A DNA stretch of 6,283 nucleotides from an uncultured Bacilli bacterium (GTDB lineage Bacteria; Bacillota_I; Bacilli_A; RF39; UBA660), in assembly GCA_910585335.1 (NCBI GenBank), contig CAJUCU010000054.1:1-6283 (forward strand), given 5' to 3'. A program made the translations under genes and the position numbers. Within the stretch, counting starts at the first letter, position 1, and each line of letters opens with the position of its first letter. Under the pieces are notes generated by a model, which had not been told where the DNA came from, did no database searches, and saw nothing but the letters and a program-made list of their open reading frames with translations. Shown here in pieces: positions 6,280 to 6,283 of the stretch.

Positions 6280-6283
6280 ATGT
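6280..6283 (+). CDS. First codon of a further gene, cut by the window edge
   Basis: An ATG at 6280-6282 is preceded by AGGGGTGAT (6268-6276), a close match to the anti-Shine-Dalgarno complement, at suitable spacing, and by a near-consensus promoter. The product cannot be read. A strong promoter with possible operator repeats so close to the start codon would suit a self-regulated repressor gene, but that is speculation. Confidence 0.6.

Overview
The window is AT-rich (roughly one third G+C by eye) with strong AGGAGG-type ribosome binding sites, short intergenic gaps and hairpin-plus-T-tract terminators. This fits a low-GC Gram-positive bacterium (Bacillota, Bacilli/Clostridia, or an uncultured gut relative). 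Stop codons are only TAA or TAG and every tryptophan I checked is TGG, so nothing points to a recoded genetic code. The species cannot be named from the sequence.

Layout: at the left edge a minus-strand gene seems to run out of the window, with only about 12 codons visible; these resemble the N-terminus of an AraC-family regulator. Five complete plus-strand genes follow: a divergent peptide deformylase (171-743), a 613-residue protein of unknown function with two Rossmann-like segments (917-2758), an ABC exporter half-transporter (2864-4594), an unrecognised acidic 157-residue protein (4674-5147), and an SDR oxidoreductase with the N-terminal extension typical of the YghA/YhdF-like group (5237-6163). 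At the right edge a strong promoter and ribosome binding site lead into the first codon of a further gene (6280). No gap without a gene exceeds 300 bases.

Transcription looks modular. Hairpin terminators follow the deformylase, the 613-residue gene, the 157-residue gene and the SDR. An extended -10 element of the form TGTTATNNT lies in front of each of the first four genes, three of them with very short leaders. No terminator is visible between the ABC transporter and the 157-residue gene, so those two may be partly co-transcribed. The set does not form an obvious pathway: translation-related N-terminal processing, export, a stress- or detoxification-type reductase, and two proteins I cannot assign. 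The least explained items are the 613-residue protein, the 157-residue protein and the altered motifs of the deformylase. I see no transposase, CRISPR array, tRNA, rRNA or phage gene.
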